DNA of 64,000 nt from Pomacea canaliculata (lineage: Eukaryota; Mollusca; Gastropoda; Architaenioglossa; Ampullariidae): contig NC_037592.1 in the NCBI RefSeq assembly GCF_003073045.1, positions 40,543,760 through 40,607,759 of the forward strand, given 5' to 3'. The translations under genes were made by a program, and so were the position numbers. Of the stretch, positions 1 to 12,900 are shown in pieces; the first letter of the stretch is position 1; the number at the start of each line of letters is the position of its first letter. The notes below the pieces were generated by a model. That model did not search any database. It was not told the DNA's origin and was given only the letters and a program-made list of their open reading frames with translations.

Positions 1-429
1 GCCGTTTCATCACTTTTTGACAAATCCAGGTGTGATTAAGTAAAAGACATTTGTTGCACCTCTTTGTCATAAAATGCAACCAGAATATGTTTATACGATA
101 TTTGCCAAGCTGGCTGTTGAAATTGCCCATGTAAATCACAAACTTGTTTCATGTCAATGTTCTTGGAATTGAGTCTACACTAAGCAAATTTAATGCCAGA
201 TAGGTCAAGCCATTTAAAATTCTAACAAAGAAACAACTGAAAAGAAAGGTTGAAATGTTGTTTCGAATAAATAATGGTCACGAAAAGCTAGAATATCAAT
301 GCTGTCGGCTAATGCACGGTTTAGATAAGTCATTTGACAATCTCGCCCCAAGATTTCATTTACTCATTCACCTGTAATCTCATCCACTTCGAAGAAACAA
401 CATTAACTCAAAGACAAAGTTAAACACAT

Positions 430-782
430 TTATTTATCAGGCATTTCCTGCATCAGTGCTTTATGAATAAGTGTATCGATTTTATGTTTCAGCACAGAAA
501 GGCGCCTTGTACTTTGAATTTTAGCCAGTCTGTCAGAAACAGTTAATCCATAGTTCAGATATTCATTATTGCTCTTTCGAGCTTCTTCTGAGCTTTCTAT
601 GAAGTTGATTGCAACTTCTCTAAGCCTGATGTAGGTGACTGGCTGGGCCCCAAAACTCTTTTCTTTTTCAATGGTGACAGCCCTTCTTCACAGAGTCGGG
701 GTTCACAGATGTCCACTGAAGTACTGCAATCTCTCGTAGCTGATTTCTCATCAGCAAAATGTAAACGCCCATTTTCATCGTC
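430..782 (-). pseudogene. Decayed duplicate of the MADF-gene last exon
   Basis: Read on the minus strand this matches the last exon of the MADF gene at 4085-4543: a CAG acceptor, then DDENG, the stretch DEKSATRDCSTSVDICEP, a KKKR basic run, and after a one-base loss (GLEEVAINF becomes GLEKLQSTS and stops) the remnant of the C-terminal helical segment. About 40 codons present in the other copy (after DDDNG) are missing here. The original stop would lie at 430-432. It has no MADF exon of its own inside the window and sits downstream of the working last exon, so I read it as a dead duplicate. It could still be an alternative last exon; only transcripts would show that. Confidence 0.75.
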
Positions 783-1410
783 CTGCAAAAGAAACAATTA
801 CAGTTAAATGTGTGTAACTTATTAGTAGTCTTATAAAAACACTAGAAAAGAAAATAATAAAAAATTAAACCCAGAATGGAATTTTCCCTTCCATATGACA
901 GAAGAGGTTTCTCAGAGAATGGCAAAAATGGCAGGGAGCATATGCAGTGGTTATAGTTGGCATTAACTTTCGTCTTGCTCACTAGCTGTGTTAGGGGATA
1001 AGGATGGCAAAGAAGTTAAGCACCAGGCCATAGGTAACTGGCTTTTGTAAGACTTCCTCCACTTATCAGAAATCTTCACTAAACTTCAAAACAAATTATT
1101 TAATCTGCAGGACATTACCAAGGCCGCTGAATATGCATCCAGGAAGACAGACCACAAAAGGATTTGAAATTTGTTAAGAGCTCGATGTGCAAAACAGCAG
1201 CAGCATAAAAGTTTAACATTTCGGGTGCGGTAACGGTGAACAGTTAAATATGTGGCACCATTAGTCAGGAGAGATAGCAACAGTAACAACCATGGACCAT
1301 GCTTTTTGATGCACTGAGATATGCAAAGGTACCACTTTTAGACCAAGGCAATTGTTCTAAGGCCATTACTTTTAAAATCTGTGACACCACATTTCTTTAG
1401 CATGTAGGTA

Positions 1411-1517
1411 TGTTACACAAGGTCTTTTAGTAAAGATTGTTCTTGCTACACAAGTTCTTTTAGTAAAGATTGTTCTATGTTACACAAGGTCTTTTAGTAA
1501 AGATTGTTCTTGCTACA
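1411..1517. repeat. Short tandem repeat, about 3 copies
   Basis: Three near-identical copies of a roughly 35-bp unit (acacaag, a T-rich core, then tagtaaagattgttct) lie side by side inside the 650-bp block that is unique to duplication unit 1. Confidence 0.75.
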
Positions 1518-3639
1518 GTGGTACTACAGTATCTTTTCACAAAATCAAGTTCTGCAGAAATGCGTAGATGTACAGAGATTAAAACCTAGTTTAAATGTTC
1601 ATGAGCATGTGCTTCATCTAATCTGTCTTAGGCGTGTAAGTAAATGGTGGCACTCAAGCCTGCAATATTATTTTCTATGCCTGAGAAAGGATGTCACTGA
1701 AAATTTTAATATCTACTTAAAATGACATTAGTATGAATAGATAAAAATTATCATGCATGCCATACTTTTTTAATTAGTTTAACATTTTCACTCAAACTTT
1801 ACATATTTTAAAAATAAACATCATATATGAAAACTGGGGGATTTTGTGATGGAAAAATGATAAAAGATACAAGCAATAAAATGCGCCTCTTCCCTTATGT
1901 ACACCATCAGACACTGAATTTGGCAAATGGATGTTTACCAAATATTTCAGCCACAGTAATGGTCATACTAACCCGTTCTTACATTTTCTATGAAGCTTAC
2001 TCAGTTTTAAATAAAATTGTAGACTTTAAATACCTGAGTGAAAACTATCTCCTGTGATATTTTTAAATTTTATGTGTATGCCAGGTCTATATATGCCTCA
2101 TGCTTGGCAACAGTTTTTTGGGTTTTTTTTTTGTCACAAATGGACATCTTAATATCAATTTTACTTGTTGCTTTGGATGATGCACTATCGTAGCTTCACT
2201 AACGTTAATAGGAATCGTGCTAACTTCCTTGATTTCCTTTGTTTTGTGGTGATTGCTAAGAACATTTACAACAGTTGAAAATTTGTTCATATATAGCTGT
2301 ATAACCAAGTTATTTAAATGTAAGACAACCATATGACATAATCAAACTATACCCTCGCTCTTCCAACTCCAAATAATCGAGAGCAGGAATATTTTCTGGC
2401 GATAAATGGGGAATTCCGATGTCAACCGGCTTTACTTTATTTTCTCAATTTTAAAAGCTGTATCCCCTAAGCTAAAAAAAAGGCGGCCAAATTGATCCTA
2501 AAAATTTCCCCAAAGCTTTCTTTTGCCCCACAGTCTTCTATTTCGTCAGTCGTTCCAATCGTTAGTTTTGTACAGAACCAGATGTCATCGTATCTTTTAA
2601 ATCAACAAAACCATCACAAACAATTGCTGTAACTAAAAGTCCTTGCCGTTTCGACGATATCAGCGCCATGTGGTTCGTCACACTTCATTTCAGGCTTCGT
2701 TTTATAATACTTCCATCTTGCAGCTCGTGCTCTTTGACACTGCGCCTTTCGCGATCAGCTTCCCTCTGCCATAAGGTGTTTTCTTCTTTTTAATAGTAGC
2801 TGTAATTTCACAAGAGTGTGGCATAATGATCTCTGCACTGCAGAAAGTCGACAAACTTGGAGAGAAGCAGCGTGCGACCTGTCAACCTCTCACTGACGCA
2901 GGGGAGACAACGCCGTCACACCCACAGACACGCTCACCGCAGTCAAAGCCAAAACATGGGCTGTACTCAGAATCGGGCACAAGCTAGGAGAAAACAGTGT
3001 GCGAGGATACGTGTGAACAATGGGAACAATTACTCTGTACAAGGTCAAGCCACACGTTTAAATCTAGTGCTATGATAAGTAATACATTTCCCTACTCTGG
3101 ATAGTAAACAAACAAGTTTACCACGGTTTTACTAACATTATGTAGTGTGCCAACCTGCCTTATTATTTTCTGTTTTAAGGAGCATAGTTAACGGAGAAAC
3201 AGAAACACAGCACTCAAAAACTATTTTCGCGTGATTATCTTCGCCTGAATAATAATAAAATGTTCATTTGTATAGTACTCAATTTAGGGCTGAAATCGTA
3301 CAATGTACATTTGTAATGCTACCATGGTATGGGGGTTACTCTCTAAGTGCTGTCAGCCGTAAAAAAAATGTCAGTTTAATGTTACTTATAAATCTGAAAT
3401 ATTTTAAGACATAAAACAAGCCCAGATAATGAAACGGTTTATTGGGAATACAGCCTTACAGATTTGAAATTTATTTAGAAGTCTCAGCTTAAGTTAAGAA
3501 AATAAAGTCCAAACTGAGTTCGCTCAACAGAAGATAAAGCAACAGCATGTTGCATCTGGTCTGTTATTTGATTTATTTATTTTTTTACTAAGGAAAGCAT
3601 CTTTTCAAGTTCAACTCAAGCAAATGCTATTTTTAGGGG

Positions 3640-6585
3640 AAAACTGTTTCATCACTTTTTCTTGTTTAAGTAAAATACATTTCTTGCACCTCTTGGTCAT
3701 AAATACCACCAGAGTATGTTTATATGATATTTGCCAAGCACTCAATGTTATTCAAGCAAGCTGGCTATTGGAATAGCCCATATAAATCACAAACTTGTTT
3801 CATGCCAATGTTCTTGGATTTGAGTCTACACTAAGCAAAATCAATGCCAGATAGGTGAAGCCATAATAAATTCTAAGAAAGATGCAACTGAAAAGAAAGG
3901 TTGAGATGTAGTTTTGAGTAAAAAGTCGTCACGGAAAGCTAGAACTACAATGCTGTCAGTTAATGCACTGTGTAGATAAGTCATTTGACAATCTCGCCAC
4001 AAGATTTTACTCATTCACCTGGAGTCTCATTCACTTTTAAATATAACACATTAACTCAAAGACAAAGTTAAACATACACGTTTACTAATCAGGCATTTCC
4101 TCCATCATTGCTTCATGAATAAGTGTATCGATTTTATGTTTCAGCACAGAAAGACGCCTTGCACTTTGAATTTTAGCCAGTCTGTCAGCAACAGTTAATC
4201 CATAGTTCAGATATTCATTATTGCTCTTTCGAGCTTCTTTTAAGCTTTCTATGAAGTTGATTGCAACTTCCTCTAAGCCTGATGTAGGCGAATGGCTGGG
4301 CCCCAAAGCTCTTTTCTTTTTCAATGGTGACAACCCTTCTTCACAGAGTCGGGGTTCACAGATGTCCACTGAAGTACTGCAAGCTCTCGTAGCCGATTTC
4401 TCATCAGCAAGATGTAAATGACTAGTCTGTAGCTTTATGTCAGGGGTTTCACAATTCCGAGAGCCACTTCCTCTTGTTGGGGAATGTCCTGCTGGAAAGG
4501 AAGTTACGTTGTGCTCACCCCATGGGCTGCCATTATCATCGTCCTGCAAAAGAAATAATTACAATTAAATGTGTGTAACCTTATTATTAGTCTACTAAAA
4601 ACTCAAGAAAAGAAAATAGTTAAAAATTAAACATTCCCTTCCATATGACAAAAGAGGTTTCTTTGAGAATGGCAAAAATGTCAAGGAGCATATGCAGTAG
4701 TTATATTTCGCCTTAACTATGAATCTAATCTGTCTTAGGTATGTAAGTGAAAGGTGTGCACTTAAGCCTGCAATCTCATTGTGTGCCTAAGAAAGGATGT
4801 CACTCAAAATTTTAAAATCTACTTCAAAGTAACATTAGTATGGAATGATAAAAATAATCATGTATGCAATACTTTATTAATTAGTTTTATTAACACTTTC
4901 ATTCAAACTTTACATATTTTCAAAACAAAACATGTTTGAAAACTCTTGGGGGTTTTGTGATGGAAAAATGATAAAAGATACAAGCAGTAAAATGCACCTA
5001 CGCCCTGGTGTACACCATCAGTCGGTGAACTTGGCAAATGGATATTTACCAAATATTTCAGCCACCGTAATGTTCATACTAATCTGTTCTTACATTTTCT
5101 AAAGTTTACTCGGTTTTAAATAAAATTGTAGACTAAATATCAGAGTGGACAATTATTTCCTGCGATATCTTTGTGTCAGCAGCACTGGGCAAAACTAGCA
5201 ACTAAAATTTTTTTTAATGTATGCCACGTCTATATGTCTCATGTTTGGTAACAGCACTTTTTTTTTTTGTTTGGGGGGGGGGTCACAAATGGGCATCTTA
5301 ACATGAATTTAACTTGTAGCGTTAGCTGATGCACCATCTTAGTTTCACTAACGTTAATAGAAACCATGCCAACCTCCTTGATTTCCTTTGTTTTGTGATG
5401 AGAATAAGAATATTTCCAACAGTTTAAAATTTGTAAATGTTCATAGCTGCATAAGCAATACCAAGTTATTTAAATGTAAGACAATCATAATACGATATAA
5501 TCATAAGCCCTACCCTCGCTCTTTCAACTCCAAATAATCGAGAGCAGGAATATTTTCTGGCGATAAATGGGGAATTCCGCTGTCAACCTGCTTTGATTTA
5601 TTTTCTCAATTAACTAATTTTAAAAGCTGTCTCCCCCTAAGCTAGTGAATAAAAGGCGACCAAATCGATCCTAAAAATTTCCCCAAAGCGTTATTTTGGC
5701 TCACAGTCTTCTATTTCATCCGTCGTTCCAATCGTCAGTTTTGTACAGAGGCAGAAGTCATCGTATTTTTTAAATCAACAAAACCATCACAAACAATCGC
5801 TGTAACTAAAAGTCCTTGCCGTTTCGACGATATCAGCGACATGTTGTTCGTCACATTTCATTTCAGGCTTTGTTTTATAATACTTCCATCGTGCAGCCGC
5901 TGCTCTCCGACAATGCGCCTTTCGCGATCGCTTTCCTCTGCCATAAGGTGTTTTCTTCTTTTTAATAGTAGCTGTAATTTCATAAGAGTGTGACATAATG
6001 ATCTCTGAGCTACAGAAAGTCGACAAACTTTGAGAGAAGCAGCGTGCGACCTGTCAACCTCTCACTGATGCAGGGGAGACAACGCCGTCACCCCCACAGA
6101 CGCGCGCTCACCGCAGTCAAAGCCAAAACATGGGCTGTACTCAGTATCGGGCACAAGCTAGGAGAAAACAGTGTGCGAGGATACGTGTGAACTTGGGAAC
6201 AATTACTCTGTACAAGGTGAAGCCACACGTTTAAATCTATTGTTATGATATCATAAGTAATACATTTCCCTACTCTGGATAGTAAACAAACGAGTTATCT
6301 CAAAGTTTACCACGGTTTCACTAACATTATGTGGTGTGTCAAACCTGCTTTATTTTTTTGTTTTGTTTTGTTTGTTTTAAGGAGCATAGATAAAGGAGAC
6401 AACAGGTACAGAGCACTCAAAAACATTTTTCTCGTGCTCTTTGCCTTGATAATAATAAAATGTTCATTTGTATAGTACTCAATTTACGGCTCAAATCGTA
6501 AATATACATTTGTACTGCTCAGCGGTAAAACATGTCAGTTTAAAGTTACCTATAAAACTGAAACATTTTAAGACATGAAACTACA
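3640..6585. repeat. Tandem segmental duplication, unit 2 (inner copy)
   Basis: This is the inner copy of the duplication, in the same orientation as unit 1. It holds the intact last exon of the MADF gene (4085-4543) and the adjoining part of intron 2. Its ORF at 5787-5996 is open, whereas the same ORF in unit 1 (about 2640-2825) is frame-broken after the GRGK motif. Divergence is visible every few tens of bases, so the duplication is not very recent. Confidence 0.85.
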
Positions 6586-9065
6586 GCTTCAAATATTGTC
6601 CAAGAACAATGTAGACTTCTATGGGTTAATTTTCTATAAAATACTATTTTTACCTTTGTTTTCAAATGAAAAATATATATATGTATACCTTTATATATAT
6701 ATCTCACACTTATATCAACAATGGCTGGGAAATGTCTGAGGTATCACCTGGTTTTTACCAAAAATAAAATGAAAAGGTAATGATAATAGATCATATACTC
6801 CTTCAAGTGCCAAGAATTTGCAATAAAAGTAGAAAATTGAGAGAGTTGAGTTTCTCAGCTGGTCTTAAAAATCAGCAACACCAGGTTTGGGCACTCAAAA
6901 TTTATTACCGAACACCCTATAATAATATGCAGCTAGAAATGGTGGTTCGCATAACAAATCACACTCCTGATGTTCACTCTTTCTTAAGCTTGATCTTAGC
7001 TCTGGATAAAAAAGGACTTCAGTGCTCACAGTAACTGGGACTCATGTGCAAACAACTCTGAGGACAGCCACAACAACCTATGCTTCTGGATAAGGTGGCT
7101 AACTTTAGTTGATGCAGACATCAGTGGACTTTTGACAGACAGTACTAGTGGCCTGAACTAGTTTTCATTAGAGATGCAAGTTTAAGATGTTTCAAAAAAC
7201 TGATTCAAGTGTATGTGAGAGTTCATAAAAATAAGATGAGAGAAGGTCTGTGCATATATACTAAATTATAATAACAGTTTTATTTACGTTTGTGACCATT
7301 GGTGAGCAACATGTGAAAAGTAACAAGCATTTGTTTATAACTATTATTGTCAATTTGTTTTTTTTTTTGGAAGGAATATAATAAGACCTATTCAAGTCCT
7401 ATTCACCATAGTGACTTTTCTGCCACAGACACATTTTAAAAAAGTGCCCAAGGAAATATCATTCATAGCCAAGTACAAAGTGGATCTTCTATTTAAAAAA
7501 GAAAAAAAAAATAAAACAGTAAATGCAAGAGAATTACATGGGGTTGGGAATGAGTGTGCAGAGCTAATTATTATTGTTCTAGATGTGGTCAAAAAAGACA
7601 ACAAACATGCCAAAAAAGCACTTGGAAGCACGCACAATAAATGTAATAAGCAACTTACTGACAAAGTTTCTCCTGCATCACTGTTTTTTACAGTGCTTGT
7701 GTTGTATGTGACACATCCCAGAAAGCCATGAATTCGGTCAAAGAACACCCAGGTTTTGCCGCTTGTACTGCCTGCTCGTCTTTTATTCTTCAGCTTTCTG
7801 TAATAGGCTTTAACTGACTCAACTTTTCTCCTGACATCCTCTGAGAAAGGGAAAAATTTTAAGCAATTATATAATGTTGATCTAATTAACAACAAAACAC
7901 CCTCATTAAATACATAATGCACATTTATATCAGTATTTGTCCTAATTTCCAATGTGGTAATATGAATTGTGTCATAATTTTCAATGTGAACACAATCAGA
8001 ATGTTGCGTTTGCATGCTGTATATTACCTGCAGTCTAATTTAATACATAAAGTGCACCCTATATTTTAAAATTATTTTACACAAGGCATTTGTGTGCAAA
8101 TGGGCTGAAACATCATAGCTCTCCCTGAATATTTCTGAAATAACTTCCATCCCCCTAATCAGCAAACAGGACAAGAAGCAGTGCAAGTGTATAGATTTTC
8201 CAAACCCTGTTTCTATCTCTCTCTCTCTGAGAGAAAATTGACACATGGAACACAGCTCACACAGGATGCCCAATGTGCAAAAAGCACTAAAAACACTTTA
8301 AATGATTCTGGTCTCAAACAAAGCAGCACATATACTTGACTCTGGCCCATAGTTCATGACTACATAGACTGAGTTTCAATTATAGTTTTGATCTGCTTTG
8401 CTTTTTTTTTTTTTTTGGGGGTGGTGGGGTGGTGCGGGGGAATGCTTGAATTTTGTGCGTACCTTAGTATCTGAATGACACACATAGTGACACTGCTTAA
8501 TTTCATCAGAACTAGGGCATAACCTTAATCTTTATTACTTTTTCTGTTTTCTTGCGTAGTATTTATATATATATATGTTTTAATAATTTTACATCTTTTT
8601 CCATTGCTGATAAATTAAAAGCAAATAATTTAAACGTTGCTCGACGTGAAGCTTAACAAATTATATAGTTCGTTCATTACTAATAAAGGGGGACACTTGA
8701 TAAAGTATAAAGCGAAGGCACACCTCTTCTCTAATTAACATTTGTAGTGTTCAGTTTGATTGCTAGTGGTTACTCTTGCATCAAAAAATTCTGTATATTA
8801 TTGTCATTACTTTTCTAAATGAAACGCGAGCGAACGAAAGAGAAATCAACCAGCAGTAGAATGAGAAAGGGATTATAGATTAGAATCAGGTCTCACCAGC
8901 GGACCACCCCCTGCCAAATGCTGCCGCTATCGATGATAAAGCGTTTTGACGCGCGGCCCTGCATTTGTAATCTATATCTGATGGGTCCCATAAGCATCGA
9001 TGAGCCTCCCAAAGTTCGATAAAAAGCGACAATTCTTCATTTGTCAGTGTAATCTCGGTAGCCAT
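4085..9065 (-). CDS. MADF-domain protein with BESS-like C-terminus (three exons)
   Basis: Hand-built model, about 269 residues: exon 1 9065-8897, exon 2 7840-7659, exon 3 4543-4085. Splice phases agree (1, then 0) with donors GTGAGA and GTAAGT and pyrimidine-rich CAG acceptors. Residues about 8-100 form a MADF (Myb/SANT-like) domain: LSLFIELWEAHRCLWDP, then AARQNALSSIAAAFGRGWSA, then across the splice EDVRRKVESVKAYYRKLKN, ending in a TWVFFDRIHGFLG segment. The middle is acidic and polar with a KKKR run that could be a nuclear signal. The last 40 residues (NYGLTVADRLAKIQSARRLS and following) form a helix like the BESS protein-interaction motif. Such proteins are sequence-specific DNA-binding regulators or domesticated transposon partners; which applies here is not known. 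Intron 2 holds duplication unit 2. It lies head to head with AIG1 gene A. Confidence 0.72.
5787..5996 (-). CDS. Small basic ORF inside the MADF-gene intron, unrecognised
   Basis: A 69-codon open frame starts at the ATG at 5996 and is strongly basic: ATIKKKKTPYGRGKRSRKAH, then CRRAAAARWKYYKTKP, then an acidic tail ending in SYSDCL. The sequence upstream on its strand (6000-6130) is richer in CpG than its surroundings, so it could be an alternative first exon or a small gene of its own, but I see no good splice donor. The duplicate at about 2640-2825 keeps the start and the KKKKTPYGRG motif but is frame-shifted afterwards. I do not recognise the family; it may be a transposon remnant. Confidence 0.3.
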   Translation of the reverse strand: MSHSYEITATIKKKKTPYGRGKRSRKAHCRRAAAARWKYYKTKPEMKCDEQHVADIVETARTFSYSDCL

Positions 9066-9994
9066 TTCAATAATTAGTTTCTCTTGACACGAGAGCTCAC
9101 TTACGTACTTTTCTCTTCTTCTTTGTCACGAGAGCTCAGCGCAGTGTGAGCAGACGACAGGTTTCAAATTTTGTGAATATGCGACATCGAACGGCGGCTT
9201 GAAAGAAATACGGAAAACACCGAGTGAAGTGATTGCGAATGTGTATATATATATATGTGTACGTTCGCTTGGAGGTATTTTGTGTGTACTTGATATGTTT
9301 GATAGGGTGTTTTCTCTCAAAACAGGGTGGCGTTCTACCGAAAGGTTCGAACACGAACTTGTACACCTCTGTCGTTCGACTGTCTGCTGTTAATAAAATG
9401 TTGATGTATAAATAGGAAACAATTGATCCGTTCACCCCTCCTCTCCCCACCCCGTCAAGGGAAAGATCGTAATGCATAACTACATTTATTGCCTCTGCAT
9501 CTTCGTTAAGAATGATAATAATAAAAGTGAATTTATTTAGCATTTTACCGCATCATCGAAAACTAGCTTTACAATATATCTATATGCACACAGAATTAAA
9601 AAAAAATGGTCTCAAAACAAAGACTTCGTCGTGTTTTCATATCAAGAGGAAGGTGAATGCCATTAGTATATATACAGTCACTACAGCTCAGTTCTGCTAC
9701 CAAAATTTCCACTTCTCACCTTGTATGTGTGAAAGGCAATGGATATTATGGATCGAGTGTTTTATATTGATTTAGTCTACTGATCTTAAACTCAGTTTCA
9801 CATTAATAGTTTTATGAGGTATAACAAATTGAGTGTCGGTCTACTCATATTGTGGTTTCACAATATTTCCCAGAAGCCATATACAGTAGATCAAGCGTCA
9901 GGGCTTTAAATAGAAACCAAGTTTTGGGGAAATTCCGATACGAGTTGTAAACACAGCGATCGCAGACCGGGATGAGGAAACTCACTTGTCGAAG
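9066..9994. promoter_or_regulatory. Shared spacer between the divergent MADF and AIG1 genes
   Basis: The 0.9-kb gap between the start codons of the MADF gene (-) and AIG1 gene A (+) must hold both promoters. On the MADF side the 11-mer ACGAGAGCTCA occurs twice, near 9090 and 9128. On the gene A side there is a TATA-like ctttaaatag near 9904 and a kappaB-type site at 9937-9946. The rest is AT-rich with no supported gene. Confidence 0.4.
9937..9946. promoter_or_regulatory. Perfect NF-kappaB (Rel) consensus site
   Basis: GGGAAATTCC matches the GGGRNWYYCC consensus at every position and is palindromic around its centre. It lies about 50 bp before the gene A start codon and about 25 bp after a TATA-like ctttaaatag. 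I found no equivalent just before the starts of the other AIG1 genes. Function is inferred from the motif and the immune nature of the family. Confidence 0.5.
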
Positions 9995-12900
9995 ATGGAG
10001 CTTTCAGAAGGTACAGCCAACTTTTAACTGTTGATGTCGTACAAGAATATGTGTATGTTTTTTAATATAGTGTACATTGATGTCTGTTTGATCCTGCCTA
10101 GTCAACATTGAGTTGTTTAAGCTCAGTTAAGTTCAGTGAAGACCGATATGACAGTAACCAAATTGTTGTGATCACTTTAGATAAGGAAGGAATATACACA
10201 CAAGGTCACAATGGGTAGCAGTCCTAAAATTAGCTTTAGACAAGTTCTGAAGCATGAGAAGTATTTGTGGGGAGCAATCAGTCATCTGGTCGAGGTCTTT
10301 CATTAGCAGATTTCATTCTTCATTAGCAGAAATACCACATTCAATGATGCACACCAGCAGACTAACGGTTAAAAAAATGGTATTATTTGGAAGAATACGA
10401 AGAAATCACTCGCTGTACAAAAGCACCATTCAATGGGGAACAGTTTCAGTTGTAATCATTCCTAAATTAAAATTAAAAAACGTTAATATATACAACAGAC
10501 TTCAAAAACATTGCTTACAAACAAATCAAGATTTGCTGTTATTTTCTTCTTTTCGGCTGCTTTTTTATGGACCCAGAGGATCGCTTGGCCAACTGGGCAA
10601 AAGCCAGGGGAATCTCAAGAGAAACTCTGGAGGTTCTGAAAGGTCAGGGCATAATGTCAGTACAGGACATGCTGCTGCTCGACCTGCACCTGCTAGAAGA
10701 GAGTGAGATACTAACCTGGGAACAGTGCCAGGTGTTGGGACGTGCTGTGGATGAACTGCTGTACACTGATGACGACAGCTCCATGGCGATGCACCCAACG
10801 GACACAGACCTTGACACCACGAGACCGCTCGCGGAGAAGACACACCTGTCAATCTCAGGTGGTAAGATAAAGATATTTCCTTTCGAAGTGCTCACTTGAT
10901 AATAGCTCGGGAACGGCGCTAGATGTTCATACAGATAAAGCGAGTTTAAGGAATAAGAGAGAGGGGGGGGAAGGGGAATTGGTGTTTTACGCCGTTAGCA
11001 GCTAATCAGACCTGTACATAGATGCCACATGCAGCGAAAGAACAGCGTGCCAAGACGACATTTGAATGCAGGACAGCCAGTTCTCATTGTATTGGTGCTA
11101 GGTGCTAACCGTTGCGCCACCTGACCACCCCAGGGCATGTCTCAATAACTGCTGTTTCCTCTACTGCTTGGACAGCTGTACTTTCTTTTTGTCTTTTAGA
11201 TTTGTTGATTTATTGATGTATTTATATATTTATTTGGCGATCAGTTCAAACAATTTCTGTCTCTATTTAGTGAAATTGTTTATTAGGGTCATGTACACTG
11301 TAGTACAATTATTAGGTGTGAAAATGTTCAAGAGAAACAAAGTAACATACAGTAGACAAGGGCACATGTGAAGTTTTCGGTAATAATGCTTAAGAAATGC
11401 TAGAAAATAATAATGTGTTATTTGATTCGCAAAACAATGTCAGACGTTCACAGTGCGCTAATCTGTGACCAGATGAAGAAATAGATGATCAGTGGGCCGA
11501 AACATGGGAAATATCTCAAGAGACTCTGGCGGTGCTGCATGCCCAGGGACTGACTGTCACTCGAGAGTTGATGGAGCTGGACATCTCTCTGCTGGCTCAG
11601 TCCGATCTTGTACCACCAGGACAATGTCTACGCATCGAGCGGGCCAGAGAGCAGCTGCTGAGAACTTGTGATTTGATGAAATCCCAGACAGAATCAGACC
11701 TAAAAAACACATCATCCAGTCAGCTGGTTCCAGGTGAGAATATATATTTACTTTAGCTTGAAGCACATCTGATTCGGGTGTTACATTTATACAAACTATG
11801 TAACTACAAAGTCAATATAAAAATGTATTAAAATATATCAATTAATAATAGTAGATGCAAAAATTTATTATTTAAAACGTGAAGATATTTGAACCAGTTA
11901 ATTCCGTTGTTACATTGGTTTGTAAGTGTAAATGTTGAGAAGTTAAAAAGAAATCTTCCGACATATTTTCTTTTGTTCTTTTTGAATTCTTTCTTTCTCT
12001 GTCATGATGCCGCTTCACTTATTTGTCAAGATGCGTTTAATGTTATTTTGCATAATTCTAAGGTGCTGTCAAACGTTTAAAATGTTGCTGTGTTGGATGT
12101 CTTTATACCGCTGGTATTGTGTCGGATGCTCTGTTTAATGCTGACGATGTGGTGGATGTTCTTTATAATGCTGTGATCAGAGGAGGGGGAGCTCGCCAGG
12201 TGGGCGGAAGATCATGACATCAGCCCAGAAACAGTGATGCTGCTGCAGGACCAGGGCGTTAACACGCTAGAGGAGCTGCAGAGACTCGACCTCTGCATCC
12301 TGCAGGAGTCTGACCTTTTGCCGGAGGATCAATATGTTTTGTTTGCTCAGGCCAAGGAAGAACAGTTGTCTAAACTTGACGAATCGTCTTTCTCAACTAG
12401 TTTTAGTTGTGACGACGACTCTGACAATATCGTAAATTCTTCAATTCCAGATGGTAAGGAAATGTTTAAATACCTGGATCATGCCTGTTAAAGCTGATAT
12501 AAAATGTTATGCACAATCTTAATATTTATTGTCATTAATTTCAATACTTCGATAATTTCCTTTATCCACCAGCCGTCGTTCCGTCTAATTAATTCAAACT
12601 TACACATATTCAAGGCATAGTACATGGTAACAGAGTTTTCCTACTGAAGCTCTTGACTTCATTGTTTTCTTATTTTAATTAAAAGAGCTATATCAAAAGT
12701 AGCAACCTCACAGATAATCATTTTCCAGAAAACGAGGGTGACAACTCCACAGAGAGCATGAAGGAAGTCGACGTTGCTGTTCTGGAAACTCTCAATGTTG
12801 ATCCAGCGTGTGAGTGTGAACAGTTAGTGGGATCCAGCGATGATTTGATGAGAACTGACGAGGAGACCTCTACTCTCACACTCCAATATGAAGACATGAT

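Larger units (their letters stand above)
1..3418. repeat. Tandem segmental duplication, unit 1 (outer copy)
   Basis: This stretch is the outer copy of a roughly 3-kb unit repeated at 3640-6585. Matching landmarks run in the same order in both: a start resembling gtttcatcacttttt, the last exon of a MADF-type gene, a T-rich block near 2110 and 5255, an ORF near 2640-2825 and 5787-5996, and an end near acattttaagacat. The unit contains the last exon and part of the last intron of the MADF gene read from the minus strand. Unit 1 begins at or before the window edge, so its left boundary is unknown. It carries about 650 extra bases (about 965-1617) that unit 2 lacks, and several small indels that break its exon. 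Confidence 0.85.
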
